Assembly: GCA_036501145.1 (NCBI GenBank)
Contig: DASYAV010000230.1
Span: 1-64,000, forward strand
Source: PALSA-505 sp036501145
GTDB lineage: Bacteria > Actinomycetota > Actinomycetes > Streptosporangiales > Streptosporangiaceae
DNA: 64,000 nt
Direction of reading: 5' to 3'
Positions 1-8,738 of the stretch are shown here, piece by piece. Numbering within the stretch: position 1 is the stretch's first letter; every line of letters begins with the position of its first letter. Position numbers and translations under genes: made by a program. The notes under the pieces were generated by a model. The model ran no database searches and was not told where the DNA came from. It saw only the letters and a program-made list of their open reading frames with translations.

Positions 1-1882
1 GAGCGTGCTGGTAGGTGCTTCCCACGTCCTGGCCGAAGGGGCCGGCACACTGTCCGGTGTCACCGCAGTTGCCCGGCCGGCTGCCGGTCCATGCGCGCCA
101 GCTGACCGGGTTGCTCGCGTTGTCCTGGCCCCAGGCGTAGAACGTGGACGGGCCGTGGTAGGTGTTGGCCGACCACACGTTGTGCTGGTGGAAAGTGAGC
201 TGGTCGGGGATGACCCACTTCCCCGGTCCGTCATAGGGCTGGGCAAGGCCGTAGTTGCTGAAGATTCCCCCGGCGCCACAGGCCGGCCAGGCGGTGTGGT
301 TGCAGGCGGTGACGCGGGCCGGGCTGAAGTCGATGACGTTGTGGGTGACATGCACGTTCTCGGTGCGCCACAGGCAGCCGTCCCACCAGTTCTCCGCCGG
401 GGAGCCGGTGACCTTGCCCTGGTAGCTGGCCAGGTTGATCGCGGCGGACGCGAGGTTGGCCCGGCAACCGGACAACGTGAACGGCCCCCGCGGCCCGCCG
501 CCGGCCAGCGTGCACACGCCGTCGTACCCGGCCGAGCAGAATCGCCGGGAGTCCTGCCACAGCAGCACGCTGCCGCCGTTGTTGACCAGGGTGTTCCCGC
601 TGATAACCGACTGCCGGGGGTAGGCCCGCTGGCCGTCGCAGGCTGCCTCCCGGCAGCCGGGCACCCCGCCGAAGGTGGTGTCGCTGCCGCTCTGGCTGAT
701 GTAGATGGCCGGCGTGGGGAATTGCGGGTTGGACAGCCCCGCGGCCCAGCCGTTCCCGGACATGTAGTTGCCGGTGATCGAGAAGTTGTAGGAAATCTCC
801 TCGATGATCGCCTCACCGTCGTTGTTCATGATCGTGTTGCCGGTGTAGGTGGTGTTGGCGTTGTTGGTGTCCGCCCACATGCCCGGGCCCCAGTTGTTGT
901 GGACGTAATTTTCCTTGATCGTGACACCGTTCGTCCGCCAGAGCTTGAACCCACCCTGGTCGCCGTCCGGCTGCACGATCCCGCAGTGCGGGTTGCGGTA
1001 TTGCAGCGGCACCGGGTCGTGCCCCGCCCAGCCGATGGACGGATTGGACAGCAGTCCCTCGAAGTCGCAGGTGTCGTTGTAGCTGATCTCGTTGTTCTGG
1101 ACGAGGATGCCGTACGGGCCGCCGGTGAGCGGGTCCTGGCCCCACGGCCCGGTGGCCACAGACTGGAACCCGTACTGGCCGTTCAGGGTCAGGCAGTTGC
1201 CGGTGAGCGTGTTGCCGGCCCCGGCGATCACCCCGCCGCCGGGCGCGTTGCGGGTGATCGTGTTGTACCGGATGGTCCAGCCGGTGTTGGAGCTCTGGTT
1301 GACGGCGGCGGCATTGCCGGGCGGCTGGAACTTCTCGATCGTGAGGTACTCGATGGTCACCCCGGGCTGGTCCCCACTGGAGAAGTTGGAGTCGATCGCC
1401 GCCGCGTAGCCGCCATAGCCGCCGGACAGGGTGGTGCCGGTGCCGCCATGCCGCCCGCCGACGAAGGCGTCACCGGGCCGCGCCTGGATGGCGCCGGTGT
1501 GCACCCCCGGCAGCAGGTAGTACACCGTGTACGGCTCGAGCTGATAGGCCGCATAGCTGTGTTTCCCGGTGGGCAGCACCACTCCGGCGCTGGCCCGCGG
1601 GAAGTCGGTCCCGCGGGTGCCGTAGGTCGGCAGGCCCGGAGCGCCACTGTGGTACCTGCCCGGTGCCTTGTCGTAGCTGAACGGGGAATGCAGGATGGCG
1701 TGCCCGCAGATCCGGGCCGGCAGTGGCCTGGGCCCGATGCTGGAGCCCGGCGGAGGGTGGCCCGTGCAGCCGGCCAGGACCGCGCAGACCAGCAGCGGCA
1801 CCGCCGCGACCCGGCCGAGCGCGGTGCGGGCTCTGTTATCCGGCTTGGCCGTTCCGCGCCGGGCGGTCCAGCCACGCGGCAC
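1..1882 (-). CDS. Secreted right-handed beta-helix lipoprotein, partial (3' end beyond window)
   Basis: The reverse strand reads open from a GTG at 1882 to the left edge without a stop, so the C-terminus is missing. The N-terminus has basic residues, a hydrophobic stretch (VPLLVCAVL) and a lipobox AGC, so it is probably a lipoprotein. The body has many Asn/Gly-rich repeats of the type GNTLTGN, YNTITRN, ENYVHNN and GNTIMNND, typical of NosD/pectate-lyase-like parallel beta-helices that bind or cleave polysaccharide. An in-frame TGA lies a short way upstream and no ATG is available in between, so GTG 1882 is the most likely start; its ribosome site is weak. It probably acts on the glycan made by the adjacent locus, but substrate and catalytic residues are not evident. 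Confidence 0.75.
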   Translation of the reverse strand, partial: MPRGWTARRGTAKPDNRARTALGRVAAVPLLVCAVLAGCTGHPPPGSSIGPRPLPARICGHAILHSPFSYDKAPGRYHSGAPGLPTYGTRGTDFPRASAGVVLPTGKHSYAAYQLEPYTVYYLLPGVHTGAIQARPGDAFVGGRHGGTGTTLSGGYGGYAAAIDSNFSSGDQPGVTIEYLTIEKFQPPGNAAAVNQSSNTGWTIRYNTITRNAPGGGVIAGAGNTLTGNCLTLNGQYGFQSVATGPWGQDPLTGGPYGILVQNNEISYNDTCDFEGLLSNPSIGWAGHDPVPLQYRNPHCGIVQPDGDQGGFKLWRTNGVTIKENYVHNNWGPGMWADTNNANTTYTGNTIMNNDGEAIIEEISYNFSITGNYMSGNGWAAGLSNPQFPTPAIYISQSGSDTTFGGVPGCREAACDGQRAYPRQSVISGNTLVNNGGSVLLWQDSRRFCSAGYDGVCTLAGGGPRGPFTLSGCRANLASAAINLASYQGKVTGSPAENWWDGCLWRTENVHVTHNVIDFSPARVTACNHTAWPACGAGGIFSNYGLAQPYDGPGKWVIPDQLTFHQHNVWSANTYHGPSTFYAWGQDNASNPVSWRAWTGSRPGNCGDTGQCAGPFGQDVGSTYQHA

Positions 1883-1984
1883 CGATGCCGTCGCCGGACC
1901 ACCAGTGATCGCGCGGGTACTAGGAGAAGAAGAGACGATGACGGCCGCTCCCTTCCGTCCGGCCGGAGACCGCCGACGAGGTGA

Positions 1985-3238
1985 TCATGGCGGTGGCCTG
2001 TCCCTGTGGTATGGCACCACGAGGAGCGACGCCGCCAGAGCCAGCTCAAGCAGGGCCACCGAGGCGTCGCTAAACCCGGTCTCGGTGAACGACGTCACCA
2101 CCAGGTAGGTGACCAAGAACAGGGCGAGGGCACGCTGTGCGCCGCCCAGCTGAAAGTAGGCGGCTACGAGCACCCACAGCAGCAGCGCTGCGCAGATCAC
2201 CACTCCGGCCGCTCCCAGATCGTAGTAGGAGGCGAGCCAGTTGCTGTCGATAGGCAGCCCATTGAACGACTTGTTCGAGAGCCCGTAGCCGAAGACGATC
2301 TGGAAGGGATCACGCGGCGCACTGAGCACGAGGTTCCAGACCGAGGTGCGCCCGGTCAGGCTGGCCAGTTCCTTGGCGTTCTCGCCCCGGTCCAGCCAGG
2401 CGGTCAGCACACCCGAGAACACCGTGACGCCGAGCGACGTGACGACGCCAAAGGCCACCAGTACCCGACGTACCCGGGCCCTGGCCGTAAAAATACTCAG
2501 GCCGGCGACCAGGATGCCCGCCACCATGGCTACCAGTTCGGTCCGGGAGTGGGTCAGCACCAGCATGACCCCCACGACCACGAGGACGAGCAGAGTGCGC
2601 CGCCCGCGTTCCAGGCCGCACAACCACAGCACCACCATCAGGCCGATCAGCACGGCCGCGAAGTCCGCAACCTGGGTGGGCGGGGTCGGCCAGAAAGCGC
2701 CGGAGAGCCTACCGCCGGCCAGAGCCCGGCCCGGGCTCACCAGGAAGCCGAGGATGACCGAGATTATCACCACCGTGAGCACCTTCACGTGGCTCCTGAC
2801 CAGGAGCAGATCCCGGCGCCCCCACCAGGGCGACAGCAGCCAGAGCGTGGCGACGAAGCCACCCAGCCGGGCGGTTCGGTACAGCGTGCCTGACAGGTGG
2901 CCGACCGGGTGGACACTCGACACGAGCGCCTCGATGACCAGCAGTGTCAGCACCGACAGGAACACGTTCGGGCGCAGGATCACCCGCCGGTTCACACTCA
3001 GCGCGAGCAGCATCGCGACCGGCAGCGCCGCCTGGGTCACGATCTTGCCGAGCACGGTCGGGATCGGCACGATGAGCGGCTGGCCGCTCCACGTGCCGCC
3101 GGCGAAGGTCAGCACATTGAGGAACAGCAGGCCCCAGACGATGCCGATCCTGCGCCGCACCCAGCGGTCGCGGGCTGCCGCGGACCCGGCCGGCGGTACG
3201 CCCCGCCGGGGGCGGATTGCGATGGTGGACGAGCTCAT
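1985..3238 (-). CDS. O-antigen ligase / Wzy-like polysaccharide polymerase
   Basis: A 417-residue integral membrane protein with roughly ten hydrophobic segments. After the mid-protein helices comes an HSRTE motif followed by GRTSVWNLV and FGYGLSN, the pattern of the O-antigen ligase/Wzy family, which polymerises or transfers lipid-linked oligosaccharides on the outer face of the membrane. The reading frame stays open a further 162 codons upstream, but that stretch is Pro/Arg-rich and unlike a protein start, so the start chosen is the ATG giving MSSSTIAI just before the first membrane segment. It lies in the glycan locus with the flippase and glycosyltransferases, where a polymerase is expected. 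The exact reaction (ligase or polymerase) cannot be told from sequence. Confidence 0.8.
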   Translation of the reverse strand: MSSSTIAIRPRRGVPPAGSAAARDRWVRRRIGIVWGLLFLNVLTFAGGTWSGQPLIVPIPTVLGKIVTQAALPVAMLLALSVNRRVILRPNVFLSVLTLLVIEALVSSVHPVGHLSGTLYRTARLGGFVATLWLLSPWWGRRDLLLVRSHVKVLTVVIISVILGFLVSPGRALAGGRLSGAFWPTPPTQVADFAAVLIGLMVVLWLCGLERGRRTLLVLVVVGVMLVLTHSRTELVAMVAGILVAGLSIFTARARVRRVLVAFGVVTSLGVTVFSGVLTAWLDRGENAKELASLTGRTSVWNLVLSAPRDPFQIVFGYGLSNKSFNGLPIDSNWLASYYDLGAAGVVICAALLLWVLVAAYFQLGGAQRALALFLVTYLVVTSFTETGFSDASVALLELALAASLLVVPYHRDRPPP

Positions 3239-3460
3239 CGGCCGGTGATCCCCAGACTGGTCGGCTGCATGGGTGGGCTCGTGGCAGGACCCGATGTGTA
3301 TATGAGCACTAGGCCCCGGTCCTGATACGGCAGGCAGCGGAAAGCCTCGGCCGCACGTATCAGGAGGGCAGGCATGTGGGTCTGGTAATGCGGGCCGGCG
3401 CCCGGCGACTGCCAGGCTCGTGTCCACACCCCGGAGCAGCGAGAGCGGGAGACAGCGGGG

Positions 3461-4159
3461 ATGATGTCGAGCGGGTCGGTCGGCGGGGGGATCGCCCCGG
3501 GCGGCGACCAGGGCACCGCGGAGCGCTACAAGAGGGACTTCTGGATCCAGGAGAACCTCAAGCATGCCGTCCCGCACTACCGGCTGCAGAAAGTGGCACG
3601 GGTCGCGAACCGGATCGCCCGGGGAAGAGAATGCGACCTGCTCGACGTCGGCTGCGGCCCGGCGACCTTGCAGCGCCTGCTGACCGGCGACATGCGGTAC
3701 TTCGGCATAGACATGGCCATTCACGAGCCGGCGCCGAACCTCAGGGAAGCAGACTTCCTCGAGTCACCCATCGGGTTTGACGGCAGGCGGTTCGGCATCG
3801 TCGTGGCCCAGGGCGTGTTCGAATACGTCGGGGAGTTCCAGGACGAGAAGCTGGCCGAGATAGCGGGGCTGCTGAGCCAGGACGGAACATTCATCGTCTC
3901 GTACACCAACTTCGGTCACCGCAGCAAGCAGCTGTTCGAGGCGTTCAGCAATGTCCGGCCGCTCAGCGAATTCCGGCAGGGCCTGGCTCGCCACTTCCGG
4001 GTGGACAGGTTCTTCCCGGCCTCACACAACCCGTCCGGCGGCCAGCCGGCCCGGAAGCTGGTCAAGGCCGTCAACATGCACGTGAACCGCAACATCCCCC
4101 TGCTCAGCACCCGGTTCGCGGTGGAGTACCTCGCCATCTGCTCCCCTCGCAGGCCGTGA
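3461..4159 (+). CDS. Class I SAM-dependent methyltransferase
   Basis: A 232-residue protein. The SAM-binding motif I is LLDVGCGP (about residues 60-67), followed by an acidic motif II region (YFGIDMA) and a later VVAQGVFEYV segment, as in Methyltransf_11/25-type enzymes. The start is one of two adjacent ATG codons after a purine-rich stretch. It is transcribed away from the polymerase gene, with 222 bp between them. It probably methylates a sugar or lipid intermediate of the surface glycan; the substrate is unknown. Confidence 0.8.
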   Translation: MMSSGSVGGGIAPGGDQGTAERYKRDFWIQENLKHAVPHYRLQKVARVANRIARGRECDLLDVGCGPATLQRLLTGDMRYFGIDMAIHEPAPNLREADFLESPIGFDGRRFGIVVAQGVFEYVGEFQDEKLAEIAGLLSQDGTFIVSYTNFGHRSKQLFEAFSNVRPLSEFRQGLARHFRVDRFFPASHNPSGGQPARKLVKAVNMHVNRNIPLLSTRFAVEYLAICSPRRP

Positions 4160-4202
4160 TGTGGCCGGTGAGCCGGCGGAAGGCCATCTTCACCTTCAGC
4201 GG

Positions 4203-4328
4203 CACGTCAGCAGCTACCGGCCCCGGCCAGGCACCTGCAACGTGGGTTCCTGGGGCTACCCGCAGACCTGCTCAGCGGACGGCAGCGGCGAGAACTACTG
4301 GGTGGACATCGAAGTCACACCGGCCTGA
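4203..4328 (+). pseudogene. C-terminal relic of a DUF4082 gene
   Basis: A 41-codon open stretch ending in TGA encodes HVSSYRPRPGTCN, then GYPQTCSADG and ENYWVDIEVTPA. That ending is nearly the same as the ENRWVDVEVTPA end of the second DUF4082 domain of the intact gene at 4889-6073. There is no start codon and the frame upstream of 4203 is unrelated, so this is a truncated copy left by tandem duplication or deletion. Confidence 0.6.
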
Positions 4329-4370
4329 CCAGCCGGGTGACCTGACCAAGACACAGAAGGCGGGAGACCA

Positions 4371-4889
4371 GTGACCAAGCAACTCTCGGACAGCCCGGAG
4401 GCGGCCGGACCGCGCAAGACGTTCAGCCGGCGGAACATCTTCAAGAACGCGGCCGGCGTAGCGGCGGGCGCCGCGGGGGGATCGGTGCTGATCGGCGCCG
4501 TGGCCGCCCCGGCGCAGGCCGGCACGGTCAAGGCCGCCGCGGTCAAGAAGTTCACCGCGGCCGTGGCCCCCAAGGTCATCGCGCTGACCGACGCCGCGAC
4601 GATCACCGTCAACGCCGCCCTCGGCAACGACTTCCGGGTGACGATCCACGGGAACCGCGCCATGGCCAAGCCCACCAACCCCAGCGACGGGCAGAAGATC
4701 GTCTTCCAGGTCACCCAGGGCACGGGCGGGTCGTTCACCATCACCTGGGACAGCAGCTACGAGTTCTCCAGCAGCCTGCCGCAGCCAACCCTCAGCAGCA
4801 CGGCGGGGCAGACCGACCTGCTCGGCTTCATCTACAACGCGGCCAAGGGCACTTGGCTGCTCGCCGCGTTCGTCAACGGCTTCAGTTGA
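4371..4889 (+). CDS. Tat-exported secreted protein, tail-fibre-like beta domain
   Basis: A 172-residue protein with a classical twin-arginine signal: SRRNIFK (Arg20-Arg21), an Ala/Gly hydrophobic core and a predicted AQA cleavage at about residue 50. The mature part (TITVNAALGNDFRVTIHGN, NPSDGQKIVFQVTQG, AAKGTWLLAAF) resembles the small beta-rich modules found in phage-tail and surface proteins that begin with a term like ATITVNAALGN; this is a resemblance by eye only. Its TGA overlaps the ATG of the next gene as TGATG, so the two are translationally coupled. Function unknown; Tat export suggests it folds before secretion. Confidence 0.75.
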   Translation: MTKQLSDSPEAAGPRKTFSRRNIFKNAAGVAAGAAGGSVLIGAVAAPAQAGTVKAAAVKKFTAAVAPKVIALTDAATITVNAALGNDFRVTIHGNRAMAKPTNPSDGQKIVFQVTQGTGGSFTITWDSSYEFSSSLPQPTLSSTAGQTDLLGFIYNAAKGTWLLAAFVNGFS

Positions 4890-6073
4890 TGACCAGCTAC
4901 CGGCTGTTCCCGGGCACCGACGGGCCATCCACCGCGGCGTCCTACAGCGGGCCGTTCATCCCGGGCGTCGTGTTCACCCTCACCGCCGGCGGCACCTGGT
5001 TCGACGGCTACTGGTGGTGGGCGTGCGGCTCGGGCCAGCCCACGGACCCGCAGCAGTTCGCACTGTGGCAGGTCTACGCCAACGCCACAGGAAGCCTGAT
5101 CCCCAGCGCCACGGTGACGTCCGGCACGCTGACCGCCGGGCAGTGGAACTACGTGCCGCTGCCGGCGCCGGTGCCGCTGTCCATCGGCGCCACCTACGTC
5201 GCCGCCACCGGATTCACCGGCGGCTTCCCAGACACCGATGGTTCCTTCGGCGCGGGCGAATCCTATGGCGCCGGGATAGTCAACGGCCCGCTGACCGGCT
5301 ACTCCGACCAGGGCGGTTCGCGGCCAGCGCCGTTCTCGGTGGACCAGGGCTCGTTCAGCACGGCCGGCTCCGACCCGACCGCCACCATGCCAGCCTACGG
5401 ATACGACTCGGCCAACTTCTGGATGGACATCCAGGTCGACACCACCCCGCCGCCGGGGGCTTCGTACCGGCTGTGGCCGAACTACCCGACCCCGCCCAAC
5501 CAGGTCAGCATCGACACCGGGGAGCAGACCACCGGGACCGAGTTCCTGCTCTCCGGGCCGTGCACGCTGAACAGGATCTGGTTCTACAGCCCGCCCGGAG
5601 TGTCCGTGCTGCCGTCGCGGTGCGCGATCTGGGACGTGACCACCCAGGCCACCGTCGCGGGCACCGACAGCACTTCGCCCGGCTGGTCGGGCGAGGCCGG
5701 GTCGGGCTGGGTGTCGTGCGCGTACAGCGGCGTCGTGCTGCCCGCCGGGGACTACAAGACCAGTGTCTACACCGAGGGCGGCCAGGAGTTCTACACGGAG
5801 AACGTGGACTACTTCAGTTCGGGCCCCGGCGGTAACGGGATCACGGCTGGGCCGCTGAGCTCGCCCAACGTGGCCAACGCGGCCCCCTGCATTTCGAACA
5901 GCCTCGGCACCACAGTCACCGGGAACTCCACCTACCAGGACGGGCTGTGGGCGTACCCGTACACCTTCGACACCAAAGACGACGGCGAGAACCGCTGGGT
6001 GGACGTGGAGGTCACCCCGGCGACGCAACCTCCTACGGTGAAGCCCGACGCGTTGATGATTTTCTTCCCGTGA
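4889..6073 (+). CDS. Protein with two tandem DUF4082 domains
   Basis: A 394-residue protein made of two homologous halves: about residues 1-185, ending in NFWMDIQVDT, and about 191-378, ending in ENRWVDVEVTPA. Both begin with a SYRLWP/SYRLFP segment. DUF4082 is a beta-sandwich module seen in secreted actinobacterial and other surface proteins, sometimes next to carbohydrate-active domains. The start is the ATG that overlaps the stop of the Tat gene (TGATG); an in-frame ATG 12 codons upstream lies inside that gene. No signal peptide is visible, which is unusual for this family and suggests that localisation depends on the coupled partner or that the annotation misses an export route. Confidence 0.75.
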   Translation: MTSYRLFPGTDGPSTAASYSGPFIPGVVFTLTAGGTWFDGYWWWACGSGQPTDPQQFALWQVYANATGSLIPSATVTSGTLTAGQWNYVPLPAPVPLSIGATYVAATGFTGGFPDTDGSFGAGESYGAGIVNGPLTGYSDQGGSRPAPFSVDQGSFSTAGSDPTATMPAYGYDSANFWMDIQVDTTPPPGASYRLWPNYPTPPNQVSIDTGEQTTGTEFLLSGPCTLNRIWFYSPPGVSVLPSRCAIWDVTTQATVAGTDSTSPGWSGEAGSGWVSCAYSGVVLPAGDYKTSVYTEGGQEFYTENVDYFSSGPGGNGITAGPLSSPNVANAAPCISNSLGTTVTGNSTYQDGLWAYPYTFDTKDDGENRWVDVEVTPATQPPTVKPDALMIFFP

Positions 6074-6175
6074 CGGCGGGCGGCGGGTTGTATCACCGGC
6101 CGGCGGTCGCGGCTCGTATGAAGGGAAGCAGCAGTCGTCTTCCCGCCTGGCGCATCTGAGAACTGGGGGCTGCCC

Positions 6176-7252
6176 ATGAGGGTGCTCGTTGCGGGGGACC
6201 GCGGTTACATCGGAACCATTCTCGTGCCGTTCCTGCGGGCGGCCGGGCACGAGGTCACCGGGCTCGACCTCGGACTGTACGAGGGATGCGACCTCTGGCC
6301 CGGCCCGGAGGCCATCGGCGCCCGGCCACTGGCCGACATCAGGGACATCAGGCCGTCCGGGCTGGCCGGCTACGACGCGGTCATCTGCCTCGCCGCGCTG
6401 TCCAACGACCCGCTCGGCCATCTCAACCCGGCCGCCACCTATTCGGTCAATCTCGACGGCACGCTGACCCTGGCCCGGGCGGCCAAACAGGCCGGTATCG
6501 AGCGCTTCCTGTTCGCGTCGTCCTGCAGCCTGTACGGCGCCGCCGGCTCCGAGGGAGTGGCCGAGGACGCGGAACTGTTCCCGGTCACCCCGTACGGCGA
6601 GACCAAGGTGCAGGCCGAACGCGAACTCGCGCTGCTGGCCGACGACACGTTCAGCCCGACCTACCTGCGCAACGCCACCGCCTACGGCGCCTCACCCCGG
6701 CTGCGCCTGGACATCGTGGTCAACAACCTCACCGCGGTGGCGATGACGACCGGGGAGGTCCGGCTGGAAAGTGACGGTTCACCGTGGCGGCCGCTCGTCC
6801 ACGTCGAGGACATCTGCCGCGCGTTCCTGGCCATGCTCGGCGCACCCCGTGACCTCGTGCACAACGAGGCGTTCAACGTCGGGCGCTCGGTGGACAACGT
6901 GCAGGTCCGCGACATCGCCGAGATGGTCCGCGAGGCCGTGCCCGGGTCGAAGCTGTCCTTCGCCGACGGCGCCGGGCCTGACCTGCGCAACTACCGCGTC
7001 GATTTCGCCAAGCTGACCAGCACCTTCCCCGGGCTGGCGCTGCGCTGGAGCACCCGCGAGGGTATCGGCGAACTGGCCGGCGCGTATACCGCCGCCGGCA
7101 TGACCTACGACGACTTTCTGTCGTCCCGCTTCGTACGGCTGCGGCGCATCCGCGAACTGCTGTCCGCCGGCCACATCGACGAGATGCTGCGCCGCCCAGC
7201 CGGGGAGCAGCTTGGCGTGCCGGCCGCCGAGAGTGCACACGGAGCCCGCTGA
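6176..7252 (+). CDS. NAD-dependent sugar epimerase/dehydratase (extended SDR)
   Basis: A 358-residue Rossmann protein. The nucleotide-binding motif GDRGYIG is at residues 7-13, the catalytic Tyr140-x3-Lys144 lies in TPYGETK, and the Ser of the triad is in FASSCS (about 115). This is the GalE/RmlB/NAD-dependent epimerase family, which remodels nucleotide-activated sugars. It begins the central glycan gene run and is followed 27 bp later by the flippase gene, so it probably supplies a modified nucleotide sugar. The precise sugar cannot be assigned. Confidence 0.88.
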   Translation: MRVLVAGDRGYIGTILVPFLRAAGHEVTGLDLGLYEGCDLWPGPEAIGARPLADIRDIRPSGLAGYDAVICLAALSNDPLGHLNPAATYSVNLDGTLTLARAAKQAGIERFLFASSCSLYGAAGSEGVAEDAELFPVTPYGETKVQAERELALLADDTFSPTYLRNATAYGASPRLRLDIVVNNLTAVAMTTGEVRLESDGSPWRPLVHVEDICRAFLAMLGAPRDLVHNEAFNVGRSVDNVQVRDIAEMVREAVPGSKLSFADGAGPDLRNYRVDFAKLTSTFPGLALRWSTREGIGELAGAYTAAGMTYDDFLSSRFVRLRRIRELLSAGHIDEMLRRPAGEQLGVPAAESAHGAR

Positions 7253-7279
7253 TGCCCGGCCGGGCCCGGCACGGTACGT

Positions 7280-8719
7280 ATGGCCGCTGAGGCCGGCGGG
7301 CTGCGGGGGGCAGCCGCGAGGGGGACGGCACGGCCGACTGCGCTCGGTCGGCTGCCGTGGCACGCGTTCCGGCGCCTGACCTGGGGCGTCGCCGACCAGG
7401 CGATGTCGAGCGTGTCCAACTTCGCCATGTCGCTCTACGTCGCCCGGGCGGTGGGCGCCACCCAGTTCGGCGCGTTCAGCCTGGCCTACGTGACCTACGC
7501 ATTCGTGATCACCGCGTCCCGCGGTCTGGCCACCGACCCGCTGATGGTCCGCTTCAGCGGCACGGACGAGGCCGCCTGGCGGCGCGCCGTGACCAGGTGC
7601 ACGGGGACCTCCACCATGGTGGGCCTGATCGCTGCCGTCTGCGTGCTGGCGGCTTCAGCCGCGCTCAGCGGCTCGGCCAGGCTTGGGTTCGTCGCGCTCG
7701 GATTAACGCTGCCCGCCCTGACACTCCAGGACAGCTGGCGGTACGCGTTCTTCGCGCTCGGCCGGGGCGGCCAGGCGTTCCTCAACGACACCATCTGGAC
7801 CGTGGGTCTCGTCCCAGGCCTGGTCTTCCTCCGGGTGACCGGGCGCACGAACGTGTTCTGGTTCATCTTCGTGTGGGGAGCGGCGGCCGCCGTGGCCGCT
7901 CTGACCGGACCGCTGCAGGCCCGGGTCGTGCCGCAACTGACCGCCGCGTGGAGCTGGGTACGGCAGCACCGCGACCTGTCCTTCCGCTACCTGGCAGAGA
8001 ACACGTCCAACAGCGGCGCCGGCCAGCTGCGTGCCTACGGCATCGGCTTCATCCTGGGCCTGGCCGCGGTCGGCTACGTCCAGGCCGCCAACACGCTGAT
8101 GGGGCCGTTCCTGGTCATCTTCATGGGCATGTCGCTGGTAACCGTGCCGGAGGCCGCCCGCATCCTGCGCAGCGCGCCGCGGCACCTGCGGCTGTTCTGC
8201 CTGCTGGTCGGGTGCGGGCTGGCGCTGGCCGGGCTGGCCTGGGGAGTAGTGCTGCTGGTGGCCTTGCCACGAGGGCTCGGTCAGTTCGTCCTGGGATCGC
8301 TATGGCGCCCGACCTACCCGCTGGTGCTGCCGCTGACGATCTCGGTGATGGGCGCCTGCTTCTCCGCGGGCGCCACCGCCGGCCTGCACGCGCTGGGCGC
8401 GGCGCGGCGGAGCCTGCGCGCGATGGCGCTCGCGTCGCTCGCCTACCTGGGCTTCGGCCTGCTCGGGGCGGTGCTCGGGGGATCCATGGGCGTGGTACGC
8501 GGCGCCGCCGTCGCCACCTGGGTTGGCGCGGTGGTGTGGTGGTGGCAGCTGCACCTGGGACTGCGTGAGTCCGGCCACCTCCCCGCCACTCGGCGCCTGG
8601 TTCCCGGCACCCGCCCGCTGATCCCCGCCGTGCGCCGGCCGGCCCCCGCCCAGGGCAGTGGGCGGCATCGCAAGGCCAGCGCGCCGCCCCGCCCCACACG
8701 GCCAGCCAATCGATCTTGA
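7280..8719 (+). CDS. MOP-superfamily polysaccharide flippase (Wzx-like)
   Basis: A 479-residue membrane protein with about twelve hydrophobic segments spread along the length and a positively charged, Pro/Arg-rich tail. Layout and length match oligosaccharide flippases of the MOP/MATE superfamily (Polysacc_synt family), which move undecaprenyl-linked repeat units across the membrane. It is embedded between an epimerase and glycosyltransferase genes, and with the O-antigen-ligase-like polymerase at 1985-3238 it would form a Wzx/Wzy-type pathway. The 3' end lies 19 bp before the glycosyltransferase start. Confidence 0.85.
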   Translation: MAAEAGGLRGAAARGTARPTALGRLPWHAFRRLTWGVADQAMSSVSNFAMSLYVARAVGATQFGAFSLAYVTYAFVITASRGLATDPLMVRFSGTDEAAWRRAVTRCTGTSTMVGLIAAVCVLAASAALSGSARLGFVALGLTLPALTLQDSWRYAFFALGRGGQAFLNDTIWTVGLVPGLVFLRVTGRTNVFWFIFVWGAAAAVAALTGPLQARVVPQLTAAWSWVRQHRDLSFRYLAENTSNSGAGQLRAYGIGFILGLAAVGYVQAANTLMGPFLVIFMGMSLVTVPEAARILRSAPRHLRLFCLLVGCGLALAGLAWGVVLLVALPRGLGQFVLGSLWRPTYPLVLPLTISVMGACFSAGATAGLHALGAARRSLRAMALASLAYLGFGLLGAVLGGSMGVVRGAAVATWVGAVVWWWQLHLGLRESGHLPATRRLVPGTRPLIPAVRRPAPAQGSGRHRKASAPPRPTRPANRS

Positions 8720-8738
8720 TCGGATAGGAGATGAGGAG

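Noticed and set aside
5..1984. A 659-codon plus-strand open frame
   Set aside because: It is antisense to the beta-helix lipoprotein; its sequence is Val/Gly/Arg-rich without any domain, and the reverse strand has a lipobox and beta-helix repeats.
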